From Accumulibacter appositus (GTDB taxonomy: Bacteria > Pseudomonadota > Gammaproteobacteria > Burkholderiales > Rhodocyclaceae): DNA of 64,000 nucleotides. A program made the translations under genes and the position numbers. Shown here piece after piece: positions 25,398-34,246 of this stretch. The notes beneath the pieces were generated by a model. It was not told the origin of the DNA. It saw nothing but the letters and a program-made list of their open reading frames with translations, and made no database searches. The stretch is from the NCBI RefSeq assembly GCF_035440685.1, contig NZ_DAORMW010000002.1; one strand, given 5' to 3'. Position 1 is the first letter of the stretch, and every line of letters begins with the position of its first letter.

Positions 25398-26108
25398 TCA
25401 CGCCGGTGCCAACGCACGCGCGAGAACCAGCAGCGTCACCTGTTCGGCACCGTGCAAACGCACGACCCGCGCCAGTTCGTCAAGCGACGCGCCAGTGGTC
25501 ATCACATCGTCGATCAGCAGCAGTCGCTTGCCGGTGAAATCGGCGCTGCACTGGAAGGCGCCGCGAATGTTCGCAGCACGTTCGCGCCAGGGCAGATCTG
25601 CCTGGGCGGGCGTATGCCGGATGCGCTGGCAACTCTGCCGGTCGATCGGGATGCGCCAGGCCTTGCTGACCGGACGTGCCAGTTCGAGCGCCTGATTGAA
25701 GCCGCGCGCGCGCAAACGTAGCGGATGAAGTGGCATGGGAACGATTAGCTCGGCGGGAAGGCCTACCAGCAGCGCTGCAAGTCGGCGACCGAAGTAGCCG
25801 GCCAGAGCCAGGCGATGACCGTACTTGAACGACTGCACCAGCTTGTCGAGTGGGAAATCGTAGCGCAGCGCGGCCAGCGTCAGATCGTAGTGCGGTGGCT
25901 TGGCCAGGCAGCGGCCACAGATCTCGCCAGCCGGCGTCGGCAAAGCACAGCGCGGACAGAGTCGCACGGGCAATTGCGGCAAATCCGCCTCACAGGCCGA
26001 GCAAATCAGGCTGGCGCCGCTGCTTGCGCCGCACAAGAGGCAGTCCTGCGTCAGCAATCCGGCGCAGGATCCGAGGATCCGGCGGGCAGTTTGAGTTAAG
26101 ATTGGCAT
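25398..26108 (-). CDS. ComF-family phosphoribosyltransferase-like protein
   Basis: A 236-residue ComF/GntX-type protein. The N-terminal cysteine pairs (CLLCG, CSAC, CPRCALP, CGRCL) form a zinc-ribbon pattern. The C-terminal half is a type I phosphoribosyltransferase fold with the PRPP loop LLIDDVMTTGAS. Members are linked to competence and DNA uptake or are of unknown function. The start MPILTQ at 26108 is preferred; an ORF start at 26150 is possible. Divergent from bioB, with 94 bases between. Confidence 0.85.
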   Translation of the reverse strand: MPILTQTARRILGSCAGLLTQDCLLCGASSGASLICSACEADLPQLPVRLCPRCALPTPAGEICGRCLAKPPHYDLTLAALRYDFPLDKLVQSFKYGHRLALAGYFGRRLAALLVGLPAELIVPMPLHPLRLRARGFNQALELARPVSKAWRIPIDRQSCQRIRHTPAQADLPWRERAANIRGAFQCSADFTGKRLLLIDDVMTTGASLDELARVVRLHGAEQVTLLVLARALAPA

Positions 26109-26202
26109 CCTCGGAAGGCTCGTCACGAACTCATGAATCCATAACAGCATGAATCGGTGGCATAGCGGGCCTCAAATCACACCCCAACCATAGGTCTAGC
26201 CA

Positions 26203-27192
26203 ATGAACGCAATTCCTCAAGCCGCGACGCTTAGCCCGGATCGCGCCGTTTCGGTCCCAGCAGGCAAGTGGACTGTCGCCGATGTCGAAGCACTTTACCA
26301 GCTTCCCTTGATGGATCTGCTGTTTCGCGCACAACAGGTGCACCGCGAAAACTTCAACGCCAACGAGATTCAACGCTCGACCCTGCTGTCGGTAAAGACC
26401 GGCGGCTGTTCGGAGGATTGCGGCTATTGCTCGCAGGCGGCGCGCTACAGCACCACCACCGAACGTGAAGCCCTGATGCCGCTCGACGAAGTGATCGCCG
26501 CCGCACAGGCCGCCAAGGACAAGGGCGCCTCGCGCTTCTGCATGGGCGCCGCATGGCGGGGCCCGAAAGACAAGGACCTGGCCAAGGTCACGGAGATGAT
26601 TCGCACCGTCAAGAGCATGGGTCTGCAGACCTGCGTCACCCTGGGCATGCTCAAGGACGGGCAGGCCGACGAGCTCAAGGACGCCGGCCTCGACTACTAC
26701 AACCACAATCTGGATACCGACGCTTCCTTCTACGGACAGGTGATCACCACCCACAAGCACGCCGACCGGATCGACACCCTCGGGCAGGTGCGCGAGGCAG
26801 GAATCAAGGTCTGCTCGGGCGGCATCATCGGCATGGGCGAGTCGCGCCGCAACCGCGCCGCGCTGATCGTTCAGCTCGCCAACCTCAATCCACCGCCCGA
26901 ATCAGTACCGATCAACAATCTGGTACCGATCCCCGGTACGCCAATGGCCAACGTCGCGCCGGTCGACAGCTTCGAGTTCGTGCGTACCCTGGCCGCCGCG
27001 CGGATCACCATGCCGACGAGCTTCGTGCGCCTGTCGGCGGGTCGCCAGGAAATGTCCGACGAGTTGCAGGCGCTTTGCTTTCTGGCCGGCGCCAACTCGA
27101 TCTTCTACGGCGACAAGCTGTTGACCACCGGCAACCCCGAAGCAGACCGCGACGAAGCCCTGTTCGAGAAGCTTGGCCTGCGCCCGATCTAG
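26203..27192 (+). CDS. bioB: Biotin synthase
   Basis: A 329-residue radical SAM enzyme inserting sulfur into dethiobiotin. The 4Fe-4S motif is CSEDCGYCSQAARY (about 67-80), with the further conserved YNHNLDT, CSGGIIGMGE and RLSAGRQEM blocks. The length matches the family. The next gene, bioC, starts six bases after the stop. Other bio genes (bioF, bioA, bioD) are not in the window. Confidence 0.96.
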   Translation: MNAIPQAATLSPDRAVSVPAGKWTVADVEALYQLPLMDLLFRAQQVHRENFNANEIQRSTLLSVKTGGCSEDCGYCSQAARYSTTTEREALMPLDEVIAAAQAAKDKGASRFCMGAAWRGPKDKDLAKVTEMIRTVKSMGLQTCVTLGMLKDGQADELKDAGLDYYNHNLDTDASFYGQVITTHKHADRIDTLGQVREAGIKVCSGGIIGMGESRRNRAALIVQLANLNPPPESVPINNLVPIPGTPMANVAPVDSFEFVRTLAAARITMPTSFVRLSAGRQEMSDELQALCFLAGANSIFYGDKLLTTGNPEADRDEALFEKLGLRPI

Positions 27193-27198
27193 TCACCG

Positions 27199-28089
27199 AT
27201 GAAGGCACCGGCGCAGTTCGTTGATCAGCGCCAGGTGCGACGCAGTTTTGCCCGCGCCGCGGCGACCTACGATGAGGCGGCCGTGCTGCAGCGCGAGATC
27301 GGCAGCCGCATGCTGGAAAGGCTGGACTACGTGCGCATCGCGCCGCAGCGCGTTCTCGATCTCGGCTGCGGCACCGGCGCCAGCCTCACCGCACTGAACG
27401 AGCGCTATCCCGAAGCCCTTGTCGTCGGCGCCGATCTCTGCGAAAGCATGCTCCGGGTGAGCCAGGCCAAACGCTCACGCTTGCGCTGGCTGATGCCCTT
27501 CCTGCGCAACCGGCGAACCCCCTTGCTGGTGGCGCAGGCGAGCACTCTGCCGTTCAAGCCACAGTCGGTCGGCCTGGTCTGGTCGAACCTGATGCTGCAC
27601 TGGCTTGACGACCCGCTGGCGGCGTTTCGTGAAGCGCACCGGGTGCTCGACGTCGGTGGCCTGCTCATGTTCTCGACCTTCGGGCCAGACACCTTGAAGG
27701 AACTTCGCGCCAGCTTCAACGACGGCCAGGTGCACACGCAACGCTTTACCGACATGCACGACTACGGCGACATGTTGCTTGAATGCGGCTTTTCCGACCC
27801 GGTGATGGACGCCGAGTTGCTGACCATGACCTACGCCAGCGTCGACCAGCTGCTCATCGATCTGCGCCAGAGCGGCTCGACCTGCGCCATGCAGGCGCGC
27901 AACCACGGGCTGACGGGACGTGCGGCTTGGGCGACGGCACGCGCGGCCTACGCGCGTCTGGCCGCCGACGATGGTCGCGTGCCAGCGACGGTGGAAGTGG
28001 TTTACGGCCACGCCTGGAAAGCGCCGCCGAGAAAAACTCCCGACGGGCTGAACATTGTCCGCTTCGACCCGCAACAGCGGATGCGTTAA
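27199..28089 (+). CDS. bioC: Malonyl-ACP O-methyltransferase
   Basis: A 296-residue class I SAM methyltransferase. RRSFARAAATYDEAAVLQREIG at the N-terminus is the BioC family opening, and VLDLGCGTGAS (about 52-62) is the SAM loop. BioC methylates malonyl-ACP so that it can be elongated to pimeloyl-ACP for biotin. It follows bioB by six bases, which supports the call. Convergent with ilvN. Confidence 0.92.
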   Translation: MKAPAQFVDQRQVRRSFARAAATYDEAAVLQREIGSRMLERLDYVRIAPQRVLDLGCGTGASLTALNERYPEALVVGADLCESMLRVSQAKRSRLRWLMPFLRNRRTPLLVAQASTLPFKPQSVGLVWSNLMLHWLDDPLAAFREAHRVLDVGGLLMFSTFGPDTLKELRASFNDGQVHTQRFTDMHDYGDMLLECGFSDPVMDAELLTMTYASVDQLLIDLRQSGSTCAMQARNHGLTGRAAWATARAAYARLAADDGRVPATVEVVYGHAWKAPPRKTPDGLNIVRFDPQQRMR

Positions 28090-28139
28090 GCTGGCCGGCA
28101 GCGACGCGCAGCGGCGACCGCAGCTGGGGACCTGGTGAC

Positions 28140-28448
28140 TTAGCGGAAGAACTCCTCGAGGCGGACGAAGACCTCGTGCTCGGCGCCGTGTCGACGTACG
28201 GCGAGAACGTCCTCCAGCTTCTCTACCTGCTTGACCATCTGGTCCAGGCGTTCATCCTCATTGACCAGCAGCCAGATGCGACTGGTCACCCCACCACCCA
28301 CCGGCATCACCAGGATACCTTCGACGTTGTAGGCCCGGCGTGAGAACAGGCCGACAACGTGCGACATGACGCCTGGGTGGTTGTAGACGTCCAGTTCGAG
28401 GACTGTACGAGCCAGCGCCTGATTTTCCGTTCTTGAGATCGTATTCAT
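28140..28448 (-). CDS. ilvN: Acetolactate synthase small subunit, IlvN type
   Basis: A 102-residue regulatory subunit of acetohydroxyacid synthase. One ACT domain carries LELDVYNHPGVMSHVVGLF, NVEGILVMPV and IWLLVNEDERL. Its length and sequence follow E. coli IlvN (96 aa) rather than the two-domain IlvH (about 163 aa) usual in betaproteobacteria. The small subunit confers valine feedback inhibition. It starts five bases after the ilvB stop, so the two form an operon. Confidence 0.93.
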   Translation of the reverse strand: MNTISRTENQALARTVLELDVYNHPGVMSHVVGLFSRRAYNVEGILVMPVGGGVTSRIWLLVNEDERLDQMVKQVEKLEDVLAVRRHGAEHEVFVRLEEFFR

Positions 28449-28453
28449 AGCCT

Positions 28454-30136
28454 TCAGCCTCCGATCATGTCTTTGTTGGCGGCACCGGGCGGCACCATCG
28501 GTAAAACCTGTTCGTGCATGGCGATGCTGGCGTGAATCAGCATCGGACCACGCGAGGACAGTGCTGCGGCCAGCGCCGCGTGCGGATCACTTTCCGTATC
28601 CAAATCGATGGCCGGCACCCCAAAGCCCTCGGCAACGCGGACGAAGTCCGGCATGCCCTTGAACTTGGAAGCGTAGATGCGCTCGCCGTAGAACATCGTC
28701 TGCTGCTGGAAAACCAGGCCCAGCGACGAGTTGTTCATCAGCACGATCTTGACATTGACCCCCTCCTCGGCGGCAGTCACCAACTCCTGCACATTCATCA
28801 GAATGCTGCCGTCACCGGTAAAGCAGACCACCGTCCGCTCCGGCTCGGCGAGCGCCGCACCGATCGCCGCCGGCATTCCGAAGCCCATCGTCCCGAGACC
28901 GCCCGAGGTCAGCCACTGGCGCGGCCGGCGCAGGGGGTAGGCCTGCGCCACCCACATCTGATGCTGACCGACGTCGGTGGTGATGGTCGCCTGATCGTCG
29001 AGACAGTCGGCGACGGCGCGGATCAAGCCGTAAGGCGTGCGGGGATCGTCGATACCGGGCAGGCGCAAGGGATGCGCCGCCTTCAGGCTGGCCACGCGGC
29101 TCAGCCAGGCGAGCCGCTGTTGCGCTTCGACGGCGGGAAGCAAGGTCTGCAGCACCGCACCGACATCGCCGGCGATACCGACATGCGCGGTCTTGATCTT
29201 GTCCAGTTCCGAAGGATCGATGTCGATATGGACGATCTTCGCCTGCGGGCAGAAACCGGCCACTTTGCCGGTCGCACGATCGTCGAAACGCGCACCGACG
29301 GCGATCAGCAGATCGCACTCGTCAAGCGCGAGGTTGGTAAAACGCGCGCCGTGCATTCCAAGCATGCCGAGCGACAGCGAATGCTCGACCGGCATCGCAC
29401 CGAGGGCCATCAGCGTCATCACCGTCGGCAAAGCAGCTTTTTCAGCCAGCGCCACAGCTGCAGCGGACGCTGCCGAATGCACGACACCGCCGCCGAGGTA
29501 AAGAATCGGCCGCGAGGCCTCGTTGATCATCGCCGCCGCTAGGGCGACCCGTTCCGCCGCCGGCGCTGGAACGACCTCGGCGACGCCGACAGCGGGCCAC
29601 TCGCCGACCTCGACCACTTGATTCTGCACGTCCTTCGGAATGTCGATCAGTACCGGTCCCGGGCGCCCCGACGCGGCAATCCGGAAAGCGCGCGGGATGA
29701 CTTCGAGCAGGTCCTCCGCACTATTAAGCAGGAAGTTATGTTTGGTAATCGGAATGCTCAGGCCATAGGTATCGACCTCCTGGAAGGCGTCGGTACCGAT
29801 CATCGCTCGCGGCACCTGTCCGGTGATCGCCACCAGCGGAATCGAATCCAGCTTGGCATCGGCAATTGCCGTGAGTAGATTGGTTGCCCCCGGACCCGAA
29901 GAAGCCATGCATACCGCCGGCACGCCGGTGGCACGCGCAATGCCCTGAGCTATGAAGCCGCCACCCTGTTCGTGGCGTGCAAGCACGTGGTGAATCAGCG
30001 CCGATTGTGACAAGGCATCGTAAATGGGCAATATTGCACCGCCGGGAATACCGGCCAGGGTGCGAACGCCCTGTCGTTCGAGCAGGCGCACCACGATCTG
30101 CGCACCGCTGAGGGTTTCGTAAGTTGGCTTGGACAA
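28454..30136 (-). CDS. ilvB: Acetolactate synthase large subunit
   Basis: A 560-residue TPP- and FAD-dependent enzyme making acetolactate or acetohydroxybutyrate. It has the three domains of the family: the glutamate-containing N-terminal block (about 25-55), the FAD domain in the middle, and the TPP motif GDGSILMNVQEL at about residue 440. The start is TTG at 30136 because AAGGAGAG lies six bases upstream; a TTG at 30151 is an alternative. It pairs with an IlvN-type small subunit and has an ivbL-like leader, as in the E. coli ilvBN operon. Confidence 0.94.
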   Translation of the reverse strand: MSKPTYETLSGAQIVVRLLERQGVRTLAGIPGGAILPIYDALSQSALIHHVLARHEQGGGFIAQGIARATGVPAVCMASSGPGATNLLTAIADAKLDSIPLVAITGQVPRAMIGTDAFQEVDTYGLSIPITKHNFLLNSAEDLLEVIPRAFRIAASGRPGPVLIDIPKDVQNQVVEVGEWPAVGVAEVVPAPAAERVALAAAMINEASRPILYLGGGVVHSAASAAAVALAEKAALPTVMTLMALGAMPVEHSLSLGMLGMHGARFTNLALDECDLLIAVGARFDDRATGKVAGFCPQAKIVHIDIDPSELDKIKTAHVGIAGDVGAVLQTLLPAVEAQQRLAWLSRVASLKAAHPLRLPGIDDPRTPYGLIRAVADCLDDQATITTDVGQHQMWVAQAYPLRRPRQWLTSGGLGTMGFGMPAAIGAALAEPERTVVCFTGDGSILMNVQELVTAAEEGVNVKIVLMNNSSLGLVFQQQTMFYGERIYASKFKGMPDFVRVAEGFGVPAIDLDTESDPHAALAAALSSRGPMLIHASIAMHEQVLPMVPPGAANKDMIGG

Positions 30137-30189
30137 GGGACTCTCCTTCAATTGAATTGCGCTGCTGACTTTGCCGGACGTTGCTCGAG

Positions 30190-30230
30190 AAAAGAAAAAC
30201 CCCCGTCCGGCTTACACCGGCGGGGGTTTC
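30190..30230 (-). terminator. Attenuator hairpin of ilvBN leader
   Basis: On the minus strand a G/C stem (AAACCCCCGCCGG paired with CCGGACGGGGGTTT, one-base bulge) is followed by a T-rich run GTTTTTCTTTT. It lies 22 bases after the leader peptide stop and about 54 bases before the ilvB start, the position expected of a transcription attenuator. The hairpin spans 30197-30229. Confidence 0.8.
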
Positions 30231-30252
30231 TGGAATGAGTTGTCGCTTCTTT

Positions 30253-30408
30253 CTACGCTCTGACTGATCTTCTCCCGGCCCTCGACGGTGCATCGTCTGG
30301 TACGCGTACCAAAGGTACGACGTCTACCAGCAAAATGCCGACGGCAACGACCACGCAAGCTTCAGTAGACGCAAGCGGACAATTATCATGGTCGAAAAAA
30401 TGGCGCAT
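30253..30408 (-). CDS. Val/Leu-rich leader peptide of ilvBN (ivbL-like)
   Basis: A short ORF of 51 codons, ending TAG at 30253-30255. Residues 19-36 read VVVAVGILLVDVVPLVRV: nine valines, three leucines and one isoleucine in 18 positions. E. coli ivbL, the leader of ilvBN, is similarly valine- and leucine-rich. Scarcity of charged tRNA should stall the ribosome here and prevent the downstream terminator from forming. The start is uncertain: ATG 30408 lacks a clear ribosome site, and GTG at 30354 would give a 33-residue peptide, close to ivbL's 32. Overlapping GTACC/GGTAC/GTACC segments at 30299-30318 offer alternative pairings. Confidence 0.75.
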   Translation of the reverse strand: MRHFFDHDNCPLASTEACVVVAVGILLVDVVPLVRVPDDAPSRAGRRSVRA

Positions 30409-30490
30409 CGTCGTCACGTAAGAGTCATTGGAGGCGAAGGGTAATTAGAACCGAGGGTGGGAAATAATGCAAGCCTTACCGGCAACCGGC

Positions 30491-31777
30491 TCAGACCTGC
30501 GTGCGCGCTTCGCTCCTGGCCTGCTCAGCGTCGCTATCGGCGGCCAAAGCCGGCGCCTGATCATCGGGAAGCGGCAGAGGCGGCGCATCGGGCGGCGCTG
30601 CCAGCGGCACCTGACGGTTGACGAGATAGCTGGCGATCAGAATGAATGCCGATGACGCCAGCACCACCAGCATGATCGAACCGTTGAGATAACTCGGCAA
30701 CGAGAACGCTTCGCGCACGTGCAGGAAGAGCAGAACGGTAATCAAGCCGCGCGGGGCAATCCACATCAGCGGCCCGGCAGCCGCTGGCCCCAGCATCAGT
30801 CGCAACATGACGAAGCGGCTGCCGTAGACCACTGCCAGCACCAGACCCGCCCCGAGCCAGGCCGACAAGGAAGCGAGATCGGAAAGATCGGTCCAGTAGC
30901 CAAGGAGCACGAAAAAGAAGCCCCGCACGACGAAGGTCAGCTCCACGACCAGGGTACGAAACTCGGAAATGGTCGACTCGTATTCTCTGCTGACCCACAG
31001 TCGAACCGGCCGGAAGCGGGTCACCAAGGACGGCTTGTTGAGCAACAAGCCCAGAAAGAGCACCATGATCAACGGTGAGAGATGCAGCAGTTCGCCTGTC
31101 GCGTACAAGGCGAAGAGGCCCGCCAGCAGCGGCACGAAGCGGATCGGCCCGGACACTCGCAACAGCAGCAGCAGAAGCACCAGCGCGCAGAGCATCGACA
31201 GCAGCAGCGACAGGACACCGCCACCGAGCAACGCCAGCAGGGCGCCGCTTACCGTACCGTCCGACCCGAGCAGGGAAAAGAAGACCAGGACACCGATGAT
31301 GTCCGACATCGAGCTTTCGTAGGTAATGAATTCGCGCGCCTTGGGCGGCAGAAAAGTACTGCTGGGAATGGCCACTGCGCTGCTGATGACGGCGACCGAG
31401 GTCGCCAGCAGAACGGCCTGCACCGCACCGAGCCCCAACACCCATCTCCCGGCAAGTGCGAAGCTGACGGTAGCAATGACGAAACCAGCAGTAGCCAGGA
31501 GAAAGGTCGCCCCGATGAGGCGCAGACGCTCGCGCCGCAATTCGATGTCCAGAGCGCCTTCCAGCACGATCAGCACCAGGCCGATGGTCCCGATGATCGG
31601 CACCAGGGTGCCGGCCCAGCCGAGGGTCACGCCGACGGAGTCGAGCATAGGCCGCGCCAGGAGGCCGCTGGCCACCAGGACGATCACCGACGGCACCCCC
31701 GAGCGCCGGCAAAGGCGCTCGACGGCGAAAACGATGAGCAGGAACACGGAGGCGCTGAGGATGGTGGGATAGGTCAT
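30491..31777 (-). CDS. Cation:proton antiporter (CPA family)
   Basis: A 428-residue inner-membrane protein with about 12 hydrophobic segments. It begins with a short periplasmic segment and has the antiporter-type helices LIVLEGALDIELRRERL (about 70-86) and SSAVAIPSS (about 130). There is no soluble regulatory domain; a proline-rich, acidic tail (about 390-428) is cytoplasmic. The ion is unknown. This is the second antiporter gene of the window; the first is at the left edge. It is divergent from nothing recognisable and sits alone. Confidence 0.8.
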   Translation of the reverse strand: MTYPTILSASVFLLIVFAVERLCRRSGVPSVIVLVASGLLARPMLDSVGVTLGWAGTLVPIIGTIGLVLIVLEGALDIELRRERLRLIGATFLLATAGFVIATVSFALAGRWVLGLGAVQAVLLATSVAVISSAVAIPSSTFLPPKAREFITYESSMSDIIGVLVFFSLLGSDGTVSGALLALLGGGVLSLLLSMLCALVLLLLLLRVSGPIRFVPLLAGLFALYATGELLHLSPLIMVLFLGLLLNKPSLVTRFRPVRLWVSREYESTISEFRTLVVELTFVVRGFFFVLLGYWTDLSDLASLSAWLGAGLVLAVVYGSRFVMLRLMLGPAAAGPLMWIAPRGLITVLLFLHVREAFSLPSYLNGSIMLVVLASSAFILIASYLVNRQVPLAAPPDAPPLPLPDDQAPALAADSDAEQARSEARTQV

Positions 31778-32167
31778 GGTTCGCTTCGAGGGTCAAACAC
31801 GCGTCGCCGCAAAAAAATCATCGCGCCGCGAAAAGCGTCCGCGTTCCGCGCGGAAAGTGGCCGCAACCAGCCAAGCAGCCCGTTTGCCGCTATATCGCAC
31901 GCGGGCTTCTATCGGCTACTCGCGAGGCAGGCCGCGCGCGCACTGCGCCGCAGCCAGGACGCCGCTGCGCCAGCGACTGGCGGCGCCAGAGCCAGGACGG
32001 CATCGTCAAGGCGAGTTGAGATCTGCCTATTTGGAATCGTGCGGGAACAGGCGAGGGAAGCCTGTCAGATTTCGAAGATGCGCCCGTCGGAAGAGGTGGA
32101 GAAAAGCTCCTGGCAACGAACTGTCGGCGTCGCCAGAAAGATCGCCCCAGAAAAGCCAATCCCGCAA
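31778..32167 (-). other. 390-base stretch without a supported gene
   Basis: I see no convincing coding region. ORFs on both strands run through it but look arginine-rich and proline-rich without domain features. The palindrome TTCCGCGCGGAA lies at 31844-31855. The promoter of the antiporter gene is expected here. Confidence 0.35.
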
Positions 32168-32599
32168 TCAGCCGGAGATATACTTCTCCATCTGCTGGAT
32201 GATGAACTGCTGTTCGGAAATCGTTTCCTTGACCACGTCGCCAATCGAAACGATACCAAGAAGCGTGTGATCCTCGTCGAGAACGGGAAGGTGACGGAAG
32301 TGTCTTTCGGTCATGATCGCCATGCACTCGTCCACCGTCTGGTCAGGCGTCACGTACAGCACCTTGTCGCTCATGATGTCGCGAACCCGCGTGTCTCTCG
32401 ACGACTTGTCGAGCAGGCTTACCTTGCGAGCATAGTCACGCTCAGAGAAGATACCCAGCAACTGCTTCTTGTCGATCACCAGGACCGCGCCGACGTTATG
32501 TTCGGCCATTACCTGCAAGGCCGTGAAAACCGAGTCATCGGGCGCGACGGTTACCAGCTTGCCACCCTTGCTAGCGAGGATTTGCTTGAGGGTCTTCAT
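32168..32599 (-). CDS. CBS-pair domain protein
   Basis: A 143-residue soluble protein made of two CBS motifs: about 16-65 (TALQVMAEHNVGAVLVID, GIFSERDYARKV) and 80-130 (VDECMAIMTERHFRHLPVLD, GIVSIGDVVKE). CBS pairs bind adenine nucleotides and often report energy state. With no effector domain, it is probably a small regulatory or ligand-binding protein. It stands alone on the minus strand with an ATG at 32599 and an AAAGGACG ribosome site. Confidence 0.88.
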   Translation of the reverse strand: MKTLKQILASKGGKLVTVAPDDSVFTALQVMAEHNVGAVLVIDKKQLLGIFSERDYARKVSLLDKSSRDTRVRDIMSDKVLYVTPDQTVDECMAIMTERHFRHLPVLDEDHTLLGIVSIGDVVKETISEQQFIIQQMEKYISG

Positions 32600-32735
32600 G
32601 AAACGTCCTTTCTGGTCAAGAAGTCACGACACCATACTAGAGCGTCCGCCGCCCATTGCCAAGAAAAGCCTGACCGTGATGCGGGTGTCCGGAAATCCGC
32701 AGCGAAACCAGCGAGAGCGCAGGTAGCCGGGGCGC

Positions 32736-33371
32736 CTAGCGCAGGCCGGCAACGTACTCGGCGACGGCGTTGATCTGCGGGTCGGATAGCTTGCCGGCAA
32801 TGACGCGCATCATTTTCTCCGCGTCGTTGGCCCGTTCGTGACTACGAAAAGTCTTCAACTGGCTCACCGTGTACTCGGCATACTGTCCCGCCAGGCGCGG
32901 ATACTGCACCGGCAAACCAGCACCAGCGGGTCCGTGGCAGCCAGCGCACGCGGGGATGCCCTTGTCAAAGTCGCCCTTGCGCCAGAGCGCCTGACCTTCG
33001 GCAAGCAGCTTCTCGTTGGTCGCCACCGAAGGCGTCATCTTTTGCTGCGAGAAGTACACAGCCAGGCTGCGCATGTCTTCATCCGACAGGGCCGCGACCA
33101 TGCCACCCATGATCGCGTTGTCACGTACCGGCGGCTTTCCGTCGACCGACTTGAAGTTGCTCAATTGCTTGTACAGATACTGCGGAATCTGGCCGGCAAG
33201 GATCGGATTTGCCGACGTCGGACTGTTGCCATCGGCACCGTGGCAAGCAACGCAAAGGCCTTCCGCAATTTCCTTGGCTTTTGCTAAGTCAAGCTGTACA
33301 GGCGCCTGCTCTGCCGCGAAGGCGGGCAAACTGGCGGCCAGGAGAAGCGCAACTGCCGTTGTACGAATCAT
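32736..33371 (-). CDS. Diheme cytochrome c4
   Basis: A 211-residue periplasmic electron carrier. Signal peptide about 1-19 (MIRTTAVALLLAASLPAFA). Two class I cytochrome c domains follow, with heme motifs CVACH and CAGCH and methionine ligands in each half. Cytochrome c4 passes electrons from the bc1 complex to oxidases or other acceptors. It is divergent from engB, an arrangement known in several beta- and gammaproteobacteria. The start at 33371 gives the signal peptide; the longer ORF to 33428 is not preferred. Confidence 0.93.
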   Translation of the reverse strand: MIRTTAVALLLAASLPAFAAEQAPVQLDLAKAKEIAEGLCVACHGADGNSPTSANPILAGQIPQYLYKQLSNFKSVDGKPPVRDNAIMGGMVAALSDEDMRSLAVYFSQQKMTPSVATNEKLLAEGQALWRKGDFDKGIPACAGCHGPAGAGLPVQYPRLAGQYAEYTVSQLKTFRSHERANDAEKMMRVIAGKLSDPQINAVAEYVAGLR

Positions 33372-33430
33372 GTCCAAACTCCCGTTGACAACAATGACTG
33401 ATCTGAGGCCGGCGAAGCCAAGCGACAAAC

Positions 33431-33447
33431 CTGATATTCTATATCAG
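33431..33447. promoter_or_regulatory. AT-rich inverted repeat in divergent promoter region
   Basis: CTGATAT-TCT-ATATCAG, perfect 7-bp arms, in the gap between cytochrome c4 and engB. It also contains -10-like hexamers on both strands (TATTCT plus, TAGAAT minus), so it could be promoter sequence, an operator, or both. Confidence 0.4.
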
Positions 33448-33493
33448 TTTTCCCTCTGGACGCGCGCCTGTCCATCCACTCGCAGGTTCCCCG

Positions 33494-34204
33494 ATGCCCC
33501 TCTTCCAGAAAGCCGCTTTCAGCAAGACCGTTGCCGACTTGCGTGATCTGCCGACCGATTCGCAATGCGAAGTCGCCTTTGCCGGACGCTCGAATGCCGG
33601 CAAGTCTTCGGCGATCAACACGCTCGCCAATCACACCCGCCTGGCCTTTGTCTCGAAAACGCCGGGGCGAACGCAGCATCTCAATTATTTCGCGCTCGAA
33701 CCCGGAAAGTACTTCGTCGACCTGCCAGGCTACGGCTTTGCCAAAGCCCCCGAAGAAATCCGCTCGCAATGGGAAGGCTTGCTGGCGCCGTACCTGCGCC
33801 ACCGTAACGCGCTCTGTGGCCTGGTCCTGATCATGGACAGTCGCCACCCCCTCACCGAACTCGATTTGCAGATGTTCGCCTGGTTCGCGCCGACCGGCAA
33901 ACCGATTCACGTCCTGCTGACCAAGGCTGACAAGCTGACCCGCCAGCAACAGGCACTGGTCTTTCGCGAGGTACAGGAGGCACTGGGCACGATCGGCGAA
34001 AACTTCAGCCTGCAGCTGTTTTCGAGCCTGCAGAAATCGGGCGTCAAGGAAGCAGAGGCGATCCTTGGCGACTGGCTTGACCTGCCGCTGCGAGACGAGC
34101 CAGCCCCCCCCTCCGGACTGGCCAGCGCGAAGAAAGCCCGCCCCAAGAAGCGCGGCGCCATCGGCTGGAGCGCGCGCAGCGGCAGCGCCGCCAAGAGTCA
34201 CTAG
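33494..34204 (+). CDS. engB: Ribosome biogenesis GTPase EngB
   Basis: A 236-residue TRAFAC-class GTPase needed for 50S assembly. G1 GRSNAGKSSAIN (about 32-43), G3 DLPGYGFAKA, and G4 TKADKL are all intact. The family is usually about 200 residues; this one has a C-terminal extension rich in lysine and arginine (about 200-236), which may help bind ribosomal RNA. It is divergent from cytochrome c4 and followed by hemB, a layout I know from Rhodocyclaceae. Confidence 0.94.
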   Translation: MPLFQKAAFSKTVADLRDLPTDSQCEVAFAGRSNAGKSSAINTLANHTRLAFVSKTPGRTQHLNYFALEPGKYFVDLPGYGFAKAPEEIRSQWEGLLAPYLRHRNALCGLVLIMDSRHPLTELDLQMFAWFAPTGKPIHVLLTKADKLTRQQQALVFREVQEALGTIGENFSLQLFSSLQKSGVKEAEAILGDWLDLPLRDEPAPPSGLASAKKARPKKRGAIGWSARSGSAAKSH

Positions 34205-34213
34205 TCAAGGCAC

Positions 34214-34246
34214 AAAAAAAGCCCCCGGCAAAGGGGGGCCGGGGGC
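34214..34246 (-). terminator. Intrinsic terminator, leftward
   Basis: GCCCCCGG and CCGGGGGC arms (10-base loop) followed on the minus strand by seven T. On the plus strand the hairpin is preceded by A and followed by AACATG, so it is not a good terminator for engB. No protein gene is transcribed leftward into it; it would end the small RNA proposed next. Confidence 0.85.

Noticed and set aside
31844..31855. TTCCGCGCGGAA palindrome
   Set aside because: Only 12 bp of GC-rich sequence in a GC-rich genome; chance is likely.
31082..32773. 563-codon open frame on the plus strand
   Set aside because: It runs opposite the antiporter and CBS genes, and is rich in Q, R, H and A without domains.
34214..34246. 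Intrinsic terminator of engB
   Set aside because: The T-run is on the minus strand only. Rightward transcripts would meet the hairpin without a U-run.
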